DNA of 64,000 nucleotides, taken from positions 626,366-690,365 of the forward strand of contig KN832555.1 in assembly GCA_000827205.1 (NCBI GenBank). The letters run 5' to 3'. The stretch comes from Plicaturopsis crispa FD-325 SS-3. Lineage: Eukaryota; Basidiomycota; Agaricomycetes; Amylocorticiales; Amylocorticiaceae. A model generated the notes under the pieces. The model made no database searches. It saw only the letters and a program-made list of their open reading frames with translations, and had not been told where the DNA came from. This document shows, piece after piece, positions 24,047-37,782 of this stretch. The translations under genes and the position numbers were made by a program. Each line of letters starts with the position of its first letter. Positions within the stretch are counted from its first letter, which is position 1.

Positions 24047-24841
24047 GGGGGCGACTTGCCTATTAACGGTGTCTAAGGACTTCGTTTCTACAGCAGCAGA
24101 TCGCACGGACAGCGGACTCTTTGTAATTCTCTTATAGCGCACGTTCCTTTCGACCAGGACAACCTAATTGCATATCCAGTCTTTTTCTTGCCTTGACGCT
24201 CAGGATGGGACGCCGGCGACGGTAGGGACAGGCCTGTGTACTGTGTAACTGTAATTTCTCACTGAAGCCTGGCCACGCCGCCATAGGGCTGCAGTCTTCT
24301 CCGCCGAAGGAAGTCGGCCTCAGGTGACACTGGAGGAAGTGGCCCATGTAACGCTCTGTAACATGCGAGCCACACGAAATACACCGTCACATTAAAGTGT
24401 TCCGCCTGTGACGAGCAGTTACACACAAAATCCATTCAAACTGGGTCTTTGCTGACACGGCCTCGTTCCACGGTAAAGTCAGTCTCAATGAAACCATCCT
24501 GTTATAGACGAAACATTCATCTTGTATCCAACATGGATTTTGTATGGAATAAAGTGCTAAATTTTGAATAATCCCTGCATGTGACAGAGAGGACCAGTGT
24601 GAATACATGCAGTGGGGCCCGACACTCAGACACATTTGCAGGTAGCCTGGTGACCGACTGTCTATGAAGCAAAACTGCGCTGGACCCACAAGCACCTACG
24701 CGCAGGGACGGCCGCTGGGTTTAAATTGAACCTACGTGTTGGTATCGTTCGTTGAGCTTCAAGTTCCAACTTCGTCAAGACGGTCGCTTCAATCCCCCCG
24801 TTCATCGCCTTGGTCAATCGTTTCAGCGATTGTATCTGAAG
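24047..24841. other. Gene-free interval, ~800 bp
   Basis: Between the Skt5-like gene and unknown gene A. Base composition is more even than in neighbouring coding sequence and stop codons are frequent on both strands. No repeat, RNA gene or domain seen. It may hold an unrecognised first exon of gene A. Confidence 0.4.
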
Positions 24842-27800
24842 ATGATATTCAATGGTATCTTTTCATCCCATGCCGTTCGAACCTTGCTCATTTGTGTCTA
24901 GGGGCGTCAACGCGCACGCAACAAAGCCTCGCCATATTGGATGCATCTCTGCAGGCGATACTGGCTAATTGTAACGTCGTTCCGCGAGGATCCCCGGAAC
25001 AAGAGTAAGCCAATCATCTGTTTAACGTGTATTTACTTACTCAGATAATCGGTCAAGATGGTATTTTCACGATATAAGTTCTCCTTCACGTGCTAGCTCG
25101 TTAACAAATATAGAACGACAACTTGCGTACCTTGAAGATATGAAACACCAATGGGATCCATGCAATATCGCACTTCCTGAGGCTTGGCTGGTAAGTGCCT
25201 TATCATCGTCTGTAGTGAAATGTCCCATTTGTCAATGCCGACGTTTTTCATCGACTGCTGCAGCACGATCTTCCTCAGGACGACAACTTCGGCAGGCAAC
25301 ACGCAGGGAAATTAAGATTGGTCATATCCGCTCTTCTGCAGCTTGTGATCAATGATATCAGGCGCATTCCAACTTCTGAAGTATACGAACGCAACAAAAA
25401 CATCTTCAGCCTCGCACCGGATTTTTGTCTATCGGTCCCACGGGCCAGGCCTCGCAGCTGTAAATTCGGTGAACATATGGACCTTGAGCACTCCGAGCAC
25501 TGCCAAATGGTCTTATCATCATTTCTCGACTACTCCGGAACGGAGTCGTCAGCAGAATTCTGCATTTCGAATATGTTCACGGGTGTCCCAGGATGCTGGA
25601 TGAGGCGGTAAGTGCGCGTACAAGGCTCCATGGTGTTTCCTTATTGATCTTGGTATACTTAGAGATCCGTCAACTTCTTTCCCTCCGGTACTCGATGTTG
25701 CTTCCGATGTTCGTACGCGCCTCGATTTCGCCCTTCTCTTGCACCAATATTGCCCATTTCACCCGACGTCTGCAGAGCGCGATTCTTTTCTACGGATCAG
25801 TGCCACGCACCCTGCACTTGTTCTGGCGGTAAAGGGTCCGGTCCCGTGGATTGACGACTTGTCGTCGCAACGCCCTGGGCAAACCATGGGCAGCATCTTA
25901 CAAGACTTGGCCCTTCATGCTCAACCTAGCGTTGACCTCATGCTAGCGACGCTGCATTTGCGTCATCAGCAAGAACTCGGGTCCAATGGGCATCTGGGTC
26001 CCGAACTGCCCGACTTTGCTTGCATAGTCGGCTTAATATTCGACGCGGAAGCTGTCTCCATTGTCGCGCACATCCCCGTGGTACCTCAGCGACACTCGAA
26101 TACACCTACAGCTCCTGGTGCAATGTCAGGACCACGGTACATTTCACATATCGTCGACACCCTCCCTTTCCCTAGCCGCCCAAGCCCTGGGAGTACTATC
26201 CAAGAATGGATAGTGCAACGCCTTCGAGTAGCTACTGCTCTACTCACTATCCAGCGCCACGCGCATCGTTTATCGGCAATATGGGACGATGTGATGCTGC
26301 CTCAAAACATCCGAGATGGCGATGATGCTCTCGAGACGGAATCTGCATATATGGGCCCATGCGTCCTCCGTAGCCCCAGCATTGCGGTCAACGAGTATGC
26401 AGGCCCGGTGTTCGAAATTGACGAGGAAGCTTGGCAGACCTATCTCGGCTCCGAAGACGAAGAGGATTCGGACAGCGAGGCTCAGTGTGCGCTAAATGAG
26501 AGGGTGGAGCAATGGAGAGAATCGGTGAGTTGCTATTGTATAGATGTTGTCCAAGTCATCGTGAGTTGACGAAGTTGCCTATCAGATTCACTCGGACGCA
26601 TATACCCATCTTGACCTTTGCTCCGTGGAATTTCCAAATGCTCTGCATACCGATTCAATTCAATCACCATGTTCAACACCACTCCCTGAACCTGATGTTC
26701 AACTGTTCGAGTAAGTTTCGCATTTCTCCATAGTTCTGTTACTTTTATACCGACCATTTTTTTACCAAACAGGCCCTTCGGGGAAGACACGCGAGGACAC
26801 AGTACCATGCCCTTTTCAACTATATATCCATGGACCTATCCCGACCTGACGCCGCTTGCTCACGAACGGTACGCTCATTCTTCGACTCGTTGTAAATTAC
26901 CTATCAGTACTGTGAGTGTTAACCCTTCATGCTTTCGTGGCGTTAGCTGGCATTACGGTCGTTTCCTCGACCAGAGCAGCCGTTCCCCCGTGAGCCGCGG
27001 AATTTCCGACATGTGCTCTACTCTCAACAGGATTTATGCCTTTTTCCTACCTGAAAGCTGGGTGGTAAGCTCTTTATACATTCGCTGTAAGTCGCCGCTG
27101 ACTATCAGTATCTAGACATCGGATCCCGCAAGATACCCTGAGTCTGCCCCTGCATGGTATAAGCCTCAGAAACGTGCCATACATTTAATGAGGCTTGCCC
27201 TAGTCCTTCTCCACAGTATAGAACCTATACCCGACCACGAATACACCGTTGACCCACCATACCCGGAGCCCGATGTCTATCTCAACCCTCATCGTGCCGA
27301 CGAAGACCCACGCTCACTTCACAGATCGCTCGGCCACATGTTCTCAAATGCTACATTAACGTCCTACGAAATGCCCTATGCAACATTGATGACCGATGTC
27401 CTTCGCGGGTTTCTTAATATTCCACTATGCTCTTTGACACGGTGCGAACCCTTGTTCTACTCGTTCATGCAGGGGCTGCAACTTACACCCATTCATGTTA
27501 TTTTATCGTTAGTGATACATCCTCCAGCCCATTCGGTCCTGCTCTGGTCGTTCGCGCTACTCAACTAAGCTGTCAGATACCTATTCTGGTCGCGCTTCCG
27601 TGGTTCGTTCAATACCAACATGCGGCCCACCACTTCGCCACATTCTTCGACGAGACGCTCTCCTTCCTGGTCGATCTATTCACTAGAGATGCTGGGGATC
27701 ACGCGGGGGATCTCAACGATCTCATCCCTCGTTGGTGCTTTCTCTTTGGGGTCGTTTACAGTCCTGAGGGTGTTGTCATGTCCGCACACAGGCCGGAATG

Positions 27801-27987
27801 GAATGCAGAGGGGCAAAAATGGCATTTTCTAACGACGGAGCTTTCTACCAGATACAAGGGCTCGTTCGCAGTGAGTGCTGTATCACGAGGCGAACTTCCG
27901 GCTACTCTTCTTGTCATTCAGCGACACACTGCACATTTCAAACAAAATCTTGACGCATACATAGCGTCAAAAACTCACAGATCCTAA
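24842..27987 (+). CDS. Unknown two-module protein A (family A/B/C)
   Basis: Large multi-exon gene, paralogue of the gene at 44138. The start is uncertain: ATG 24842 gives MIFNG spliced to ASTRTQQSLAILDASLQAIL. Module 1: YLEDMKHQWD, ALPEAWL|intron, LQLVINDIRRIPTSEVYERN, SAEFCISNMFTGVPGCWMRR|intron|D, THPALVLAVKGPVPWIDD, FDAEAVSIVAHIPVVP, LLTIQRHAHRLSAIWDD. An acidic linker follows (LGSEDEEDSDSEAQ). Module 2 repeats the order: FFLPESWV|intron, LVLLHSIEPIPDHEYT, NATLTSYEMPYATLMTDVLR, LTR|intron|D, IPILVALPWFVQ, IPRWCFLFGVVYSPEGVVMS, AHRPEW, LLVIQRHTAHFKQNLDAYI. The introns marked have the same place and phase in both modules. No signal peptide, membrane span or known catalytic motif. Tail-to-tail with the methyltransferase gene. 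Function unknown. Confidence 0.75.
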
Positions 27988-28160
27988 CAAGCAGTTGTAG
28001 TGACGACAGCGATGTATTAGGTTATGGAGATATAAATCGATGCTACTAGTTCTATGATTTGAGATATGATGCTAACATATGGCAACCAACAAAGAATTAA
28101 AAACAACACTGGGCGCTGGGAGTGAGCGCTGTTGAATTCGAGTGGGGTCAGCCTTCCTGT

Positions 28161-31100
28161 CTATGCGTCATCGACAACGATAGCCTCCTCCCTGTCCTGA
28201 GCCCATTTCTTGAACATGGCGGCCTTGATCTCACGGCCTATAGCGGTCGCCACAGGCCATGGTACAGCATTCCCAATCTGACGGTGCATCTGTGGGCGAT
28301 GTTTGTGTCATTAGCTATCAAGGAACTGTTCTCCGGGATACTCACGGTGACTACATCATCGTTGATGGAATGGAACACAAAGCTATCAGGGAACCCTTGC
28401 GAGCGCGCTAGTTCACGGACTGTAACCATACGTTTACACTAAGAGTAAATGAGAAATGTGCATCGAGGTAGGTGACACTGCACGTACATATGGATTGAGC
28501 ACTCGACTCTGTTTTGCCGTCGGCTCCATATTCGTCACAGTCGTTGAGAACCACTCTTTGGATGCTGTTCAGTCAGGCCCTAGGATACTGAGAATATGCT
28601 TACTCTCTTTGTCTAGTCTTCCGTAAAGCCCTACACCGATCTTGTCAGCAGACTTGAAAAGACAGTCGAGGATAAAGTATACCTGGACGCCACCCTGATT
28701 TACCAACCGCTGAAGACGGATTGGCAAACTGCCACTCGTAGTCCTCTTGTTGCAGAGCTATCGCAGGCATGTTTTAGCACAGACCACGATTTCGAACAGA
28801 TCATCGCTTACATCGGTAATCTGCACCTGCCTGGAGAGGGATATTAATCACTCTGTCTACCTTCTTAGGGACCATGCTGCGCGTGTACTGCTGTAAGTCG
28901 CTCGTAGGTTTACGTCGACACCATCGCTGGAATGACGTATAGGGCTGGTGTCGATATTGAGCTGTATCTTCTCCATGGAATCCGACTTGCCGCGAGCCCT
29001 CACAGGAAAAGGCCGGTATTTTGAGGACTTCAGCACGATGACGTGCCTCCCGACGTCGCTCCGGGGGCTGGTTGGATGAATTTGAGTATTTCCTAGTACC
29101 AAGCAGTGTATAAGGAGGCGCCGAAAGCAAACGGAAGAAACATGCATACCAGTCAAACCAAGGCAAGTCTCGGATAGCGTCGTCAATCGTGACAAACTTG
29201 TGCGGCGCATTTCCGGTTACGGTACTGAACGAAGAGATTGTCCTTCCGTTGGGTAGCTTGATTTGTAGGGAATCTACGAGCGGGAAATCGTGTGTCGGTC
29301 GGGGGAGCGACGGCAGCGGGAGGCCCTGTTTTGCGGCGATGAAGAAAAAGCGAACACGAGCTTGCGGCGTCCCGTAATGTGCAGCCTGCAGTAGACCAAA
29401 CCGTACTTGGTACCTCGGATATGTGTGAGTATGCCATAGATCATGGAATGGTCAGACAACAACCTACTGCATTGCAAGCATTGCACGCACAACAAATTTG
29501 AGGCCTCCCATGTCGATTCCACCATCCACCTTGTGTTTGGATTCTTGAATTGCGTTGAGGTTGTACTGGAGAAAACCCCGGACATTCTCGAAGACGCAGA
29601 AGTTGGGCTTCAGGAAGTCGACCCACGACAGAACATTTAGGATTAAGTGACTCTTGCTGTCATCCGCCTTTTGGAACATGTTGAGGCGGGAGTGGGTCTG
29701 ACTGTGGGGAGGGTCAGTTGCGGCCCAGGTGCAGTGAGAAAATGCTTACCATGGAAATCCTGCGATGACACATTCGAAGTTTCCGGGTTGAGGCGGCAGC
29801 GGCATCCGCGTTTTAGAACCGTCCATACTGAGCGGGGCATCGACAGGGTGTCGCTGGTGTGTTTTGATGGCGTATCGCAAGATTTCGTTGGAGCACTGGT
29901 TGTATACAACCGTATCCGGAGAGTTATGGCTGGTTTCTGGACACGTTAATCCAAGATGAAAACAATAGTGAAAATGACGTACGCGAGAGTTTTGGCGGCA
30001 CTCGGAGAAATCTCTACGGCGTGAGTGGTCTTGAAACAGCCCACCTCACTAAGTCCCAGACCAAACGCACCAACACCACCGAAGGGGTCAAACGTCCGCA
30101 ATGGTTCGGTAGCAGCGAAGGCTGAGAAGACAGTGAACCGATTTACCTCTTCCCACCTGGCCTGGTAGCAAGTGCCACAGACGTGGAGGGCGTCGGGACG
30201 CAGTCGGGTTCGCTGATCCCAGGACTTGACTTCTAAGGAAGGAAACTGGTACGTAGCGAGGAAATGGTCAGGCGAAAAGGAGAGCCAATTTTCGACTTCA
30301 CCATCCTCAATCGAGTCCAAGGGGCACACGAAGCAGACACGGATTAATGCCTTGACAGGAATCTGCTCTTGTTGAGTAGTGAGAAATAACTCTCGCTGTG
30401 GCACACTATATTAGCAAAGTCCGACCGGAAAATAGACAGACATGGGTGGAGTCGGCATACCTCGTTGCGATATTTCGTGGCGGGATATGAGGAGATCGAG
30501 GTCACACGACCAAGTGCTTGCACCGTAACCAGAATTGTACTGTCACGGTGAGGGCGTCTTGGATGCTGGACTGAAAGAATATGGCCGACATGCGCAGGGC
30601 CGTGGTCGGACATGTAGAGCACGAAATCATTCACATGGTAATCTATACCATGCAAAGATACACCGTTATGGATCTGTCGGCCGTGCTCGTCGCGGTCTCT
30701 CTGAGCTAAGAGGGGGCACACGGGGCAGTTGTTGGGCGGGTCATCTGCAAGGGCCATATGACGAGAATCAGGATCCCTAAAACACGCCGTGTGTGTATCG
30801 TAGTGAAATCTGTAGAACCAAGCACATTCAGAGAAGCAGGAGACAGATACTAGACCAGCTAACCTGTAGTAGTACTCTTCGGCCTTGAGTGGGGGCCTCC
30901 CAGATTTGTTGACCCATGAATGAACTGTGACCTTGCCCACAATCGTGCTGAGGTCAACCATATCGCATATTTCTGTCATGAATAATTCATGGCTATCCGA
31001 CACCTCTTCCATTACGGTTCTTGCGCTGTGCTCAAACCATTGCACATGGGCTGTACCATGCTCCGGATCTATGTATATGATCTTCGCAAACCTGAAATGA

Positions 31101-33286
31101 TGAAACCGCTGAGTCGTCTCCAGGTTCAGAATAGACTGCGACATACCAGAAATAGTCCGATATCTCTGCCTCGGATGGTATCCGGTCTGGCGGTGGCAGC
31201 TCAGGAGGCGCTGTCTCGTCGTTGTGTCCGATTGGGACAACAACAACGTCCGATACCTAGANNNNNNNNNNNNNNNNNNNNNNNNNNNNNNNNNNNNNNN
31301 NNNNNNNNNNNNNNNNNNNNNNNNNNNNNNNNNNNNNNNNNNNNNNNNNNNNNNNNNNNNNNNNNNNNNNNNNNNNNNNNNNNNNNNNNNNNNNNNNNNN
31401 NNNNNNNNNNNNNNNNNNNNNNNNNNNNNNNNNNNNNNNNNNNNNNNNNNNNNNNNNNNNNNNNNNNNNNNNNNNNNNNNNNNNNNNNNNNNNNNNNNNN
31501 NNNNNNNNNNNNNNNNNNNNNNNNNNNNNNNNNNNNNNNNNNNNNNNNNNNNNNNNNNNNNNNNNNNNNNNNNNNNNNNNNNNNNNNNNNNNNNNNNNNN
31601 NNNNNNNNNNNNNNNNNNNNNNNNNNNNNNNNNNNNNNNNNNNNNTGAAACCGCTGAGTCGTCTCCAGGTTCAGAATAGACTGCGACATACCAGAAATAG
31701 TCCGATATCTCTGCCTCGGATGGTATCCGGTCTGGCGGTGGCAGCTCAGGAGGCGCTGTCTCGTCGTTGTGTCCGATTGGGACAACAACAACGTCCGATA
31801 CCTAGAGGATATACAGGTTCAGTGACTTTACAGAACAGCTCGGTCTCTGAAAACAAACGGACCGAATACATATCATCTCCCACGAATACAGATTTGAGGT
31901 ACTGCGAGCGTGGCTTGAGGCGATGCCGTTTATCGTGGCGGACGTTGTGGTCCGAGTCGGTGTGCGTCTTTTGCAGCAATCGCCGCAGATGGAGGCGATC
32001 AAATTTCCGGTGGTTCACAAGACCGACACTTTCTAGCGGTTTCCCGATAACGCGCAGCTGTTCTCGAAAGAGGCCTGTAGCCAACGAGGCAATGAAGGGG
32101 GTCACAGTTGTTGGATTCCTGACCCGTAGGGCAGCCAGGTCTAAGTTTCCCGTCGATGGCTGGGAGGGTACAGCCAGTATTACAGGAGCCCGTCGCTTCC
32201 CTGCGGACCTACGGTGACTGCTCGAGGCGGTATGCGAGTCAATCCCATGAAATAGTTTAGTCATAATCGGGCTAGATTTGAGGTCGTCACGATCTTCGAG
32301 GGCTCCTTCAATCAGAGAGGTCTGGATGCATCTGCTCAGTGACTAACGCGAAATATTGTCCTCTTGAATACATACTGCACTAAGGATATCGGCATCCGTC
32401 CAGTTGAAACCGTCGTGTAGGTCGTGCATGTATCGTTGAAGACTGGCAAGGGGCTCGTCTTGGTGGTCTCGGGCAAACGCGATGACTAGCTGCGCCGCTC
32501 GGTGCGGCCGATAGAAGTCGAGAAATAAAGGCTGGTATAAGCGCGACGGTGTGTCCAAACGATACCATGCATGCATCGTCTCTATCCATACCGGACTAGA
32601 ACACGATTAGTGATAGTTAGATGACAAAAATAGATATGCCCACTCGTCTTGCTGCAGAGGGTCGACAGTACAAATCAGAATAGCCCCGAGACGTATCCTG
32701 TGCACCTGAAGCTCGTCGTCAAGCCCGTCCTCCTGGCCCTCGTCCTCGTCGTTTGAAAACGGTCTAGCAAAGCCAGCGGCCTCAAATTGTCGATCGGGGA
32801 CACCGTCGTGAGTCTCAAGCAGATGCAGAGAGACAAGCTCCATGCCATGACCGGGGTCGAATATAGTGAAGTCGGTCAATACACGGACCGGCTTTGACCC
32901 ATGATCCGCTTCATCGTCGAAGTCCATGTTCACGATGAGAGCATCGTCCTCCGGACAATCTGCCTTTGTTGACTTATAAAACAAAGCTTCAGGGAGAGAC
33001 GAACGTTAGTGCCGGGTGCAACTGCGCATAAACAGTAAGTAGTAGCGAGGTGCTGACCTTTCTCGACAGCGGGTCGCTTTCCTGGCTTCACGTCGGTTGA
33101 GCGTGCGATCTGTCAGCGCAGACGTAGTAGAGACATCGGGCAACGTGTACACACCCTAGTGTTATGAAGCTCCTCTGCACCTCGCTTCTGCCCGCCGAAA
33201 GTCGCGTCGTTCCGACTGCTTAAAGGCGCGGGGTCCACTTCATCGGGAAAGCTGACTTCGAAGGCGCTGGGTCGTGAGGGAGGCAT
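28161..33286 (-). CDS. DNMT1-type DNA (cytosine-5) methyltransferase, interrupted by an assembly gap
   Basis: Starts MPPSRPSAFEVSFPDEVDPA (33286). The N-terminal replication-foci-like domain reads TDFTIFDPGHGMELVSLHLL, WIETMHAWYRLDTPSRLYQP and FYRPHRAAQLVIAF. Two BAH domains follow (VSDVVVVPIGHNDE, DYFW-FAKIIYIDPEHGTAHVQW; later YHVNDFVLYMSDHGPAHVGH). Methyltransferase motifs: I, LRTFDPFGGVGAFGLGLSEV; IV, AGFPCQTHSRLN, where the catalytic Cys codon TG|T is split by an intron (~29703-29752); VI, FCVFENVRGFL; VIII, GTPQARVRFFF; IX/X, VRELARSQGFPDSFVF and HRQIGNAVPWPVATAIG. Ends EEAIVVDDA. All core motifs are present, so it is probably active in CpG methylation maintenance. The N run at 31262-31645 with identical flanks appears to be an assembly artefact; collapsing one copy keeps the BAH frame open. 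DIM-2 would be the alternative subfamily. Confidence 0.92.
31101..31261. repeat. Left copy of 161 bp duplication flanking the N gap
   Basis: Bases 31101-31261 (tgaaaccgctgag ... gatacctaga) recur at 31646-31806 at a constant offset of 545, with no difference that I can see. Both copies encode the same start of the first BAH domain and the same 58 nt intron. This is what two overlapping contig ends look like when joined with Ns instead of merged. Confidence 0.92.
31262..31645. other. Assembly gap (384 N)
   Basis: Run of undetermined bases inside the methyltransferase gene. Because its two flanks are the same 161 bp, the real genome may have no missing sequence here, or a short tandem duplication. 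Confidence 0.99.
31646..31806. repeat. Right copy of 161 bp duplication flanking the N gap
   Basis: See the left copy at 31101. On the minus strand this copy follows on from the exon ending at MYS (intron, then VSDVVVV), so it is contiguous with the upstream gene, while the left copy is contiguous with the downstream part. Confidence 0.92.
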
Positions 33287-33880
33287 TTGACGCGTACGAT
33301 TCGTCGACTGACAGTGACTTATAGATACGAACACGAAAGCGAGAACAGACGGATTGCAAACGGCTTCAAAGCCTTCAATAATGGCCCAGAATGGGGACCG
33401 CTGGGGGACCGTATAAACGCGCGAGGCCCGCGTTAGAAGCCACGTGGTTCTGCACTCCTCGGATAATCGAACCTGGTGAGAAGACGTTCCTGCTAAGTAT
33501 ACTGGCAGTGAGTCCTCCCAAACAGCTCCTCAGTTCTCCCTTTCAAGTCGAAGCAACTGTATACTACAACGAATAAATTGAGGTTTATACCTGTACGTGT
33601 ATAACAGGGCTACATATGATACTGTTGTTGCTTTCATGATCAAGGGGTACTAAGAACTACAGAGCGTTCGGGAGAAAGATTGAGACGACAGAAGTGCCAG
33701 GAGGAGGCGGCGGGGTGAGATATAGTTATGGGAAGAGGCGGCACTCGATTGCGGACCATAGAGCGAGAGCAAGATATGCATGCGTCTAAAGTAACCCAGA
33801 GACCGCCAGACGCAACGGAAAGGAGGCACTGAACCAAGATAAGAGGAAAGGAAATTCAAAACACCAGTGCTACGTACGGC
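33287..33880. other. Gene-free interval
   Basis: Between the starts of the methyltransferase and the 3' end of the Hog1-type kinase, both minus strand. It should hold the methyltransferase promoter and the kinase 3' UTR. No repeat or further gene seen. Confidence 0.45.
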
Positions 33881-35659
<1,779 letters not shown>

Positions 35660-36150
35660 CGTTTGTCGAGGAGATCAGAGGAAAATGGCAGCTAGGGTCC
35701 TATCGTCGAGAAAATCGTTGAAACTGGCAGGATAAGAACGAGTGAAACAGCTTGTGTGCAACGAAAGGAAAGACGACGAGCGGATTGACTGAGTGCCAAA
35801 ACCGTAACGGTGACCTCAGACTCCAAAAGCGTTCGGCTACAGCCGCTTCGCGCAAACCACAAAGTATGTAGACTCTTTTCCCTCCACACATGTATGCACC
35901 TTCACGGTCGCCTCATAGGCCTATAATCCAATCATTTGATCTCTAATACTGTATCTAAAGCTCTCAGTGCGCCACAGGTAACACTGATATCGATTTTTAT
36001 CTACAAAATATTGTACGGCATTGGTGGAGAGATTGCCGCCAAATTTCTGGTTCCCGGTCACGACATCGGACGGGAACTTGCACAAGCGGCAGCTCCGTTC
36101 TACCCTACGGTCGACTTTCTCAGCTACACCCCCTTCAGAGCTTCAGTGAC
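35660..36150. promoter_or_regulatory. Divergent promoter, HOG1 / cytochrome b5 reductase
   Basis: 491 bp separate the two start codons. An A/T-richer stretch around 35930-36010 lies nearer the reductase. No box that I can name with confidence. A plus-strand open frame here (35936-36193) is not supported by any domain. Confidence 0.5.
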
Positions 36151-37530
36151 ATGTCTTTCATTCGAGCGGCAGCAACAGCGCGTTCAGTCGTAAATACAGC
36201 GCGCTCTTGACATCATTGACGCCCGACTGACGACGCATCTTCATAGGCGGCGGGCACGCGTCGGTTTGCGACAGCACCTCCGAGTGCTGCCCCCAAGAAA
36301 TCCTCGAACGCCCCACTCTACCTCATAGGTGGTGGATTTGCGGGAGTGGGTGCCTATTTGTATCTTGACAAGAACGGTATCCTTGCTACGAAGAAGGTGC
36401 AAGAGAAGAGCCCGCTCGACCCGAAGGAATTCCTGGATTTCAAGCTGAAGGCAGTGGAGAAATACAATCACAATACGTCTAAGTACGTGGCACACTAGCG
36501 TAGACCGCTATCAACTTCTAATTGCTTCGTGTGCCGCAGGTTTATATTCGAGCTCCCCAATGGCGAGGCGTCACTGTTACCTGTAGCATCCTGCCTTGTT
36601 GTCAGGTCGTCAGACCCGGAGGCCTTGAAAGATGACAAGGGCAAGCCTATCATCCGCCCTTACACGCCCATTTCGCCGTCGGATAAGGAAGGAGAGCTTA
36701 CGCTTCTGGTGAAGAAATACGTGGACGGCAAGGGCTCCTCACACATACACTCGCTTCAACCCGGAGACAAGCTAGCGATCAAGGGACCTTTCCCCAAATT
36801 CCCCTACAAAGGTATGTGTGTCCGAGTCAAATTGTCGTTACAGATTCATTTATCGTAGGCAACAGCTAACGAATTCGAGGATGTTGCGCTGATTGGTGGC
36901 GGTAGCGGCATGTGAGTCTCGAGCTTCGAGGCTAAATGTCGTTGCGTTGACCCGCCTAATACACAGTACACCTCTATACCAAATCCTGACCCACGCGCTT
37001 GCTGACAAGGGCAACAAGACGAAGTTCAAGCTGCTCTTCTCGAATGTCACCGAAGAGGACATCCTACTGCGCGAGGAATTCGATGACCTGAAGAAAAAGT
37101 TCCCCGATACTCTTGATGTCGTATACATCCTCGACAAGCCTCCCAAAAACTGGACTGGTACGTTATGTGCTTTACAATAATTTGTGCTGGGATACAATGA
37201 TATTTTCAGGACCGACGGGCTACATCAATGCCGACCTACTCAAGAAGCACGTCGCCCCCGCTGCCAATGGGGAGAAGGTCAAGGTATTCGTCTGTGGTAT
37301 GTACTTCTATCCCTGTGCCTTTGGCGATATGTAGTAACCGTCGATGGGTATAGGTCCTCCGGGTCAGGTCGCAGCCGTTGCCGGAAAGAAGGACGGCGGA
37401 AAGCAGGGTGCCGTGGGTGGTGTTCTCAAGGAACTTGGCTACACGGAGGACCAGGTACGTTGACCATGTTTCATTATTCTTTCTACCGTAATCCTGAGCG
37501 TCCTTCGGATTACAGGTGTACAAATTCTGA
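36151..37530 (+). CDS. MCR1: Mitochondrial NADH-cytochrome b5 reductase
   Basis: Flavoprotein passing electrons from NADH to cytochrome b5 and related acceptors. The first exon (36151-36189) gives MSFIRAAATARSV, continuing after a 57 nt intron with AAGTRRFATAPPSAAP, together a mitochondrial presequence. A single membrane span follows (APLYLIGGGFAGVGAYLYL), the arrangement known for yeast Mcr1. FAD domain: FDLPN-like FIFELPNGEASLL, IRPYTPISPSDKEGE (the RxYTxxS flavin motif) and GKGSSHIHSLQPGDKLAIKG. NADH domain: FEDVALIGGGSGI-TPLYQIL, FKLLFSNVTEEDILLREEFD, KVFVCGPPGQVAAVAG. The last exon is only VYKF and stop (37516-37530), giving the conserved EDQVYKF end. Six introns or so, all GT-AG. Complete and intact. 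Confidence 0.94.
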
Positions 37531-37774
37531 GCGGGTGTTTAAAGCCTGGCATATTGTGTGCTCCATATATTATCAGCTCGTGTCTGTCCACGGATTTGAA
37601 TAAATCACACAAACCATCTTTCCATGGAACGTTGAAAGCTCCAGCAGGCTTGTCAGCTTGCGCGTAGAGTACTCGTTAGCCCATTTGCCGTCGCAGCAGC
37701 AGCACTCGCCACAGATGGCACATTACGTAAGCTCTGCGTACGCGCCTCAGTCGCGGACTCTGCAAGTCCTGGTC

Positions 37775-37782
37775 GACGACAT
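37775..37782. repeat. Target site duplication, left copy
   Basis: GACGACAT directly before the element's CAGGGG terminus; the same eight bases follow the right terminus. Confidence 0.92.

Noticed and set aside
29740-29770. Loss of the catalytic PCQ motif in the DNA methyltransferase (apparent GFPW)
   Set aside because: The W comes from reading into the intron. Splicing TG|T restores Cys in FPCQ.
31224-31791. Open frames running through the N stretch
   Set aside because: They consist of undetermined residues over a gap and carry no information.
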